From assembly GCA_016933095.1 (NCBI GenBank), contig JAFGBP010000017.1, positions 1-30,994 of the forward strand: DNA of 30,994 nt, written 5' to 3'. Origin of the DNA: Candidatus Woesearchaeota archaeon (lineage in GTDB: Archaea > Nanobdellota > Nanobdellia > Woesearchaeales > SM23-78). A program made the translations under genes and the position numbers. Within the stretch, counting starts at the first letter, position 1; each line of letters opens with the position of its first letter. Under the pieces are notes generated by a model that saw only the letters and a list, made by a program, of their open reading frames with translations, was not told the DNA's origin and did not search any database. Below, in pieces: positions 29,827 to 30,994 of the stretch.

Positions 29827-30774
29827 TTATCTCTTAGACGCCCGTGGAGCTTTGAAACCCGGGAACACTCTTGATATCTGGTCGTATATGACATCAGACT
29901 GGATTGCGGGAGGCGTTATGCCGTGCTTATCATACAGGTGCAGGTTTGAGTCCCTGCAATAAGCAATCCCTCCCATTTGAAGAAGCGCTTCCTCGAGCCT
30001 TTCGAGGCCTTTGAACTCTCTTTTTCTCAGGTCCAATATAGTATTCGTCAATGTGTTCGCCCAGCTCTCAAAGCTTATCACTCTCAGGTTCTCTCCGATG
30101 ATTCGCATGGTGTCCTTAAGAGGCTCATATGACCTTTCTCCCTTGTGCGTGATATGCGGCCTAATCTCTCCTTCGGACGTGAACTGCATTGCGTTGTAGA
30201 CTGGGAGGCTGTAAGCATTGACTTCTGGAGTCAGTGCATAGTTGAACTTTATCTCATGGCCCAATAAGACTTCCTGGTTTCCGCCGTTGGAATAAGCCGC
30301 TCCTTCGGAGACCAGTAGTTCGTCCACGACCGTCTTTATCATCCTGTTCCAATAGTAGTTGAGTTCTCGCTCATCCCATCCACGCTCATGAAAGGTTTCG
30401 TCCATGTGTGGAGGATACCATATCCTTCTACCTTCCCGTTCTTTCTTGTCTTTTATCTTCTTGGCAAGCTCGATGTGATGCAGTATGTTAGGCTGGATTA
30501 TCTCCTTGTCGATGATCTGAGGGTCAAGCTCTGACTTCGAATTCTTTCCGTATCTCTCTAGAACTGTGTAAAGGACCTCGCCGCTACCTATGGGGACACA
30601 GATGTAAGTGTATCTTGAAGAGGGCCAAATTGCTTTCTCGACCTGGACTTCTCCTGCCCTGGTCTCTTGTTGAATGTACTTCTTGCGTTCAGGTGACAGT
30701 CCTTCAAGAAGCTTCTCTTCCCTGTAAGAAATCCCTTTGTATCTGCCAGTAATGTATGTCTTCACAGCCCCCAT
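29827..30774 (-). CDS. Hypothetical protein
   Basis: I do not recognise this 315-residue protein. It is soluble, charged, with segments such as WPSSRYTYICVPIGSGEVLYT, IWYPPHMDETFHERGWDE and GIAYCRDSNLHLYDKHGI. No catalytic motif is clear. I start at ATG 30774, since a TATA box (GTTTTTAAAC on the minus strand, about 30794-30804) is centred 25-26 bases upstream and lies inside the longer frame to 30864. Confidence 0.6.
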   Translation of the reverse strand: MGAVKTYITGRYKGISYREEKLLEGLSPERKKYIQQETRAGEVQVEKAIWPSSRYTYICVPIGSGEVLYTVLERYGKNSKSELDPQIIDKEIIQPNILHHIELAKKIKDKKEREGRRIWYPPHMDETFHERGWDERELNYYWNRMIKTVVDELLVSEGAAYSNGGNQEVLLGHEIKFNYALTPEVNAYSLPVYNAMQFTSEGEIRPHITHKGERSYEPLKDTMRIIGENLRVISFESWANTLTNTILDLRKREFKGLERLEEALLQMGGIAYCRDSNLHLYDKHGITPPAIQSDVIYDQISRVFPGFKAPRASKR

Positions 30775-30864
30775 GCATTCAGGAGCGTGGAGAGGTTTAA
30801 AAACTTTGCTTCCGTAGTGGGTGCGTCCAGAAAGGCCGCCTAGCGCAGTCTGACTGACCTGCAC

Positions 30865-30994
30865 GCGAAGGTTCTAGACTCGGCCATCATTAAGCGTGGG
30901 ACTAAGAGAACGATAGTGAGCGCATGCCGGGAGGCGAAGCCTCTGGCACCGGGCAAGCCGGTGCTTGCTGGTGCGAATGGCAAGAGCCATTCTG
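30865..30994 (+). other. Unassigned GC-rich end region with three hairpins
   Basis: Three consecutive perfect stem-loops: GAGGC-GAA-GCCTC (30931-30943), GCACCGG-GCAAG-CCGGTGC (30946-30964) and AATGGC-AAGA-GCCATT (30976-30991). This could be the start of a structured RNA cut by the window end. One frame is also open to the end (for example from GTG 30916), so coding cannot be excluded. I match it to no known RNA. Confidence 0.4.

Noticed and set aside
1..30994. CRISPR arrays
   Set aside because: No regularly spaced identical repeats were seen; the only direct repeats are the single pairs reported.

Overview
The window is archaeal DNA, most likely from a DPANN-type lineage such as Woesearchaeota or Pacearchaeota. 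Evidence: an archaeal-type glutamyl-tRNA synthetase, a tRNA-Ala with a BHB-type intron, a one-domain histone-fold protein, AT-rich TATA boxes centred about 26 bases before many start codons (leaderless genes), and GGTG-type ribosome sites where a leader exists. The lineage name is inference from gene style, not from a search.

Left part (1-11.2 kb), housekeeping: partial tRNA-Met; a secreted GH99-like lipoprotein; an SPFH/stomatin protein; a possibly frameshifted small gene; a HIT + HAD operon; a Nudix-fold protein with a degraded Nudix box; and an HTH regulator + MJ0936-like phosphodiesterase operon. The regulator is divergent from sufB-sufD-sufC, and a 30-bp near-perfect palindrome lies over the predicted suf transcription start. 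A PAS protein, a DUF6485 protein and a TtuA/NcsA-type tRNA thiolase follow.

Middle part (about 11.4-21.4 kb), a likely genomic island: more AT-rich, ending at the 3' end of the tRNA-Ala gene, with a 10-bp copy of that tRNA end at the far side. It holds (a) an HTH + nucleotidyltransferase pair resembling an AbiE-type toxin-antitoxin module, with inverted repeats framing its promoter and imperfect 23-bp direct repeats on each side, and (b) a tightly coupled seven-gene operon on the minus strand: unknown protein, isopropylmalate/homocitrate-synthase-like enzyme, methylthiotransferase-like radical SAM enzyme, methyltransferase, leucine-dehydrogenase-like enzyme, helical-repeat protein and a second radical SAM enzyme. 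I do not recognise this combination; it looks like an undescribed biosynthetic or modification pathway. Another methyltransferase and a zinc-ribbon protein lie upstream on the same strand.

Right part (21.4-31 kb): tRNA-Ala, gltX, a hypothetical protein and a YjbQ-family protein, then a minus-strand operon with two radical SAM/SPASM enzymes around a 66-residue peptide with a strong ribosome site (a candidate RiPP system), faced by a divergent TrmB-like regulator. A histone-fold gene, a coiled-coil/proline-rich protein with a small partner, and an unknown 315-residue protein complete the window. The last 130 bases carry three consecutive perfect hairpins of unknown meaning.
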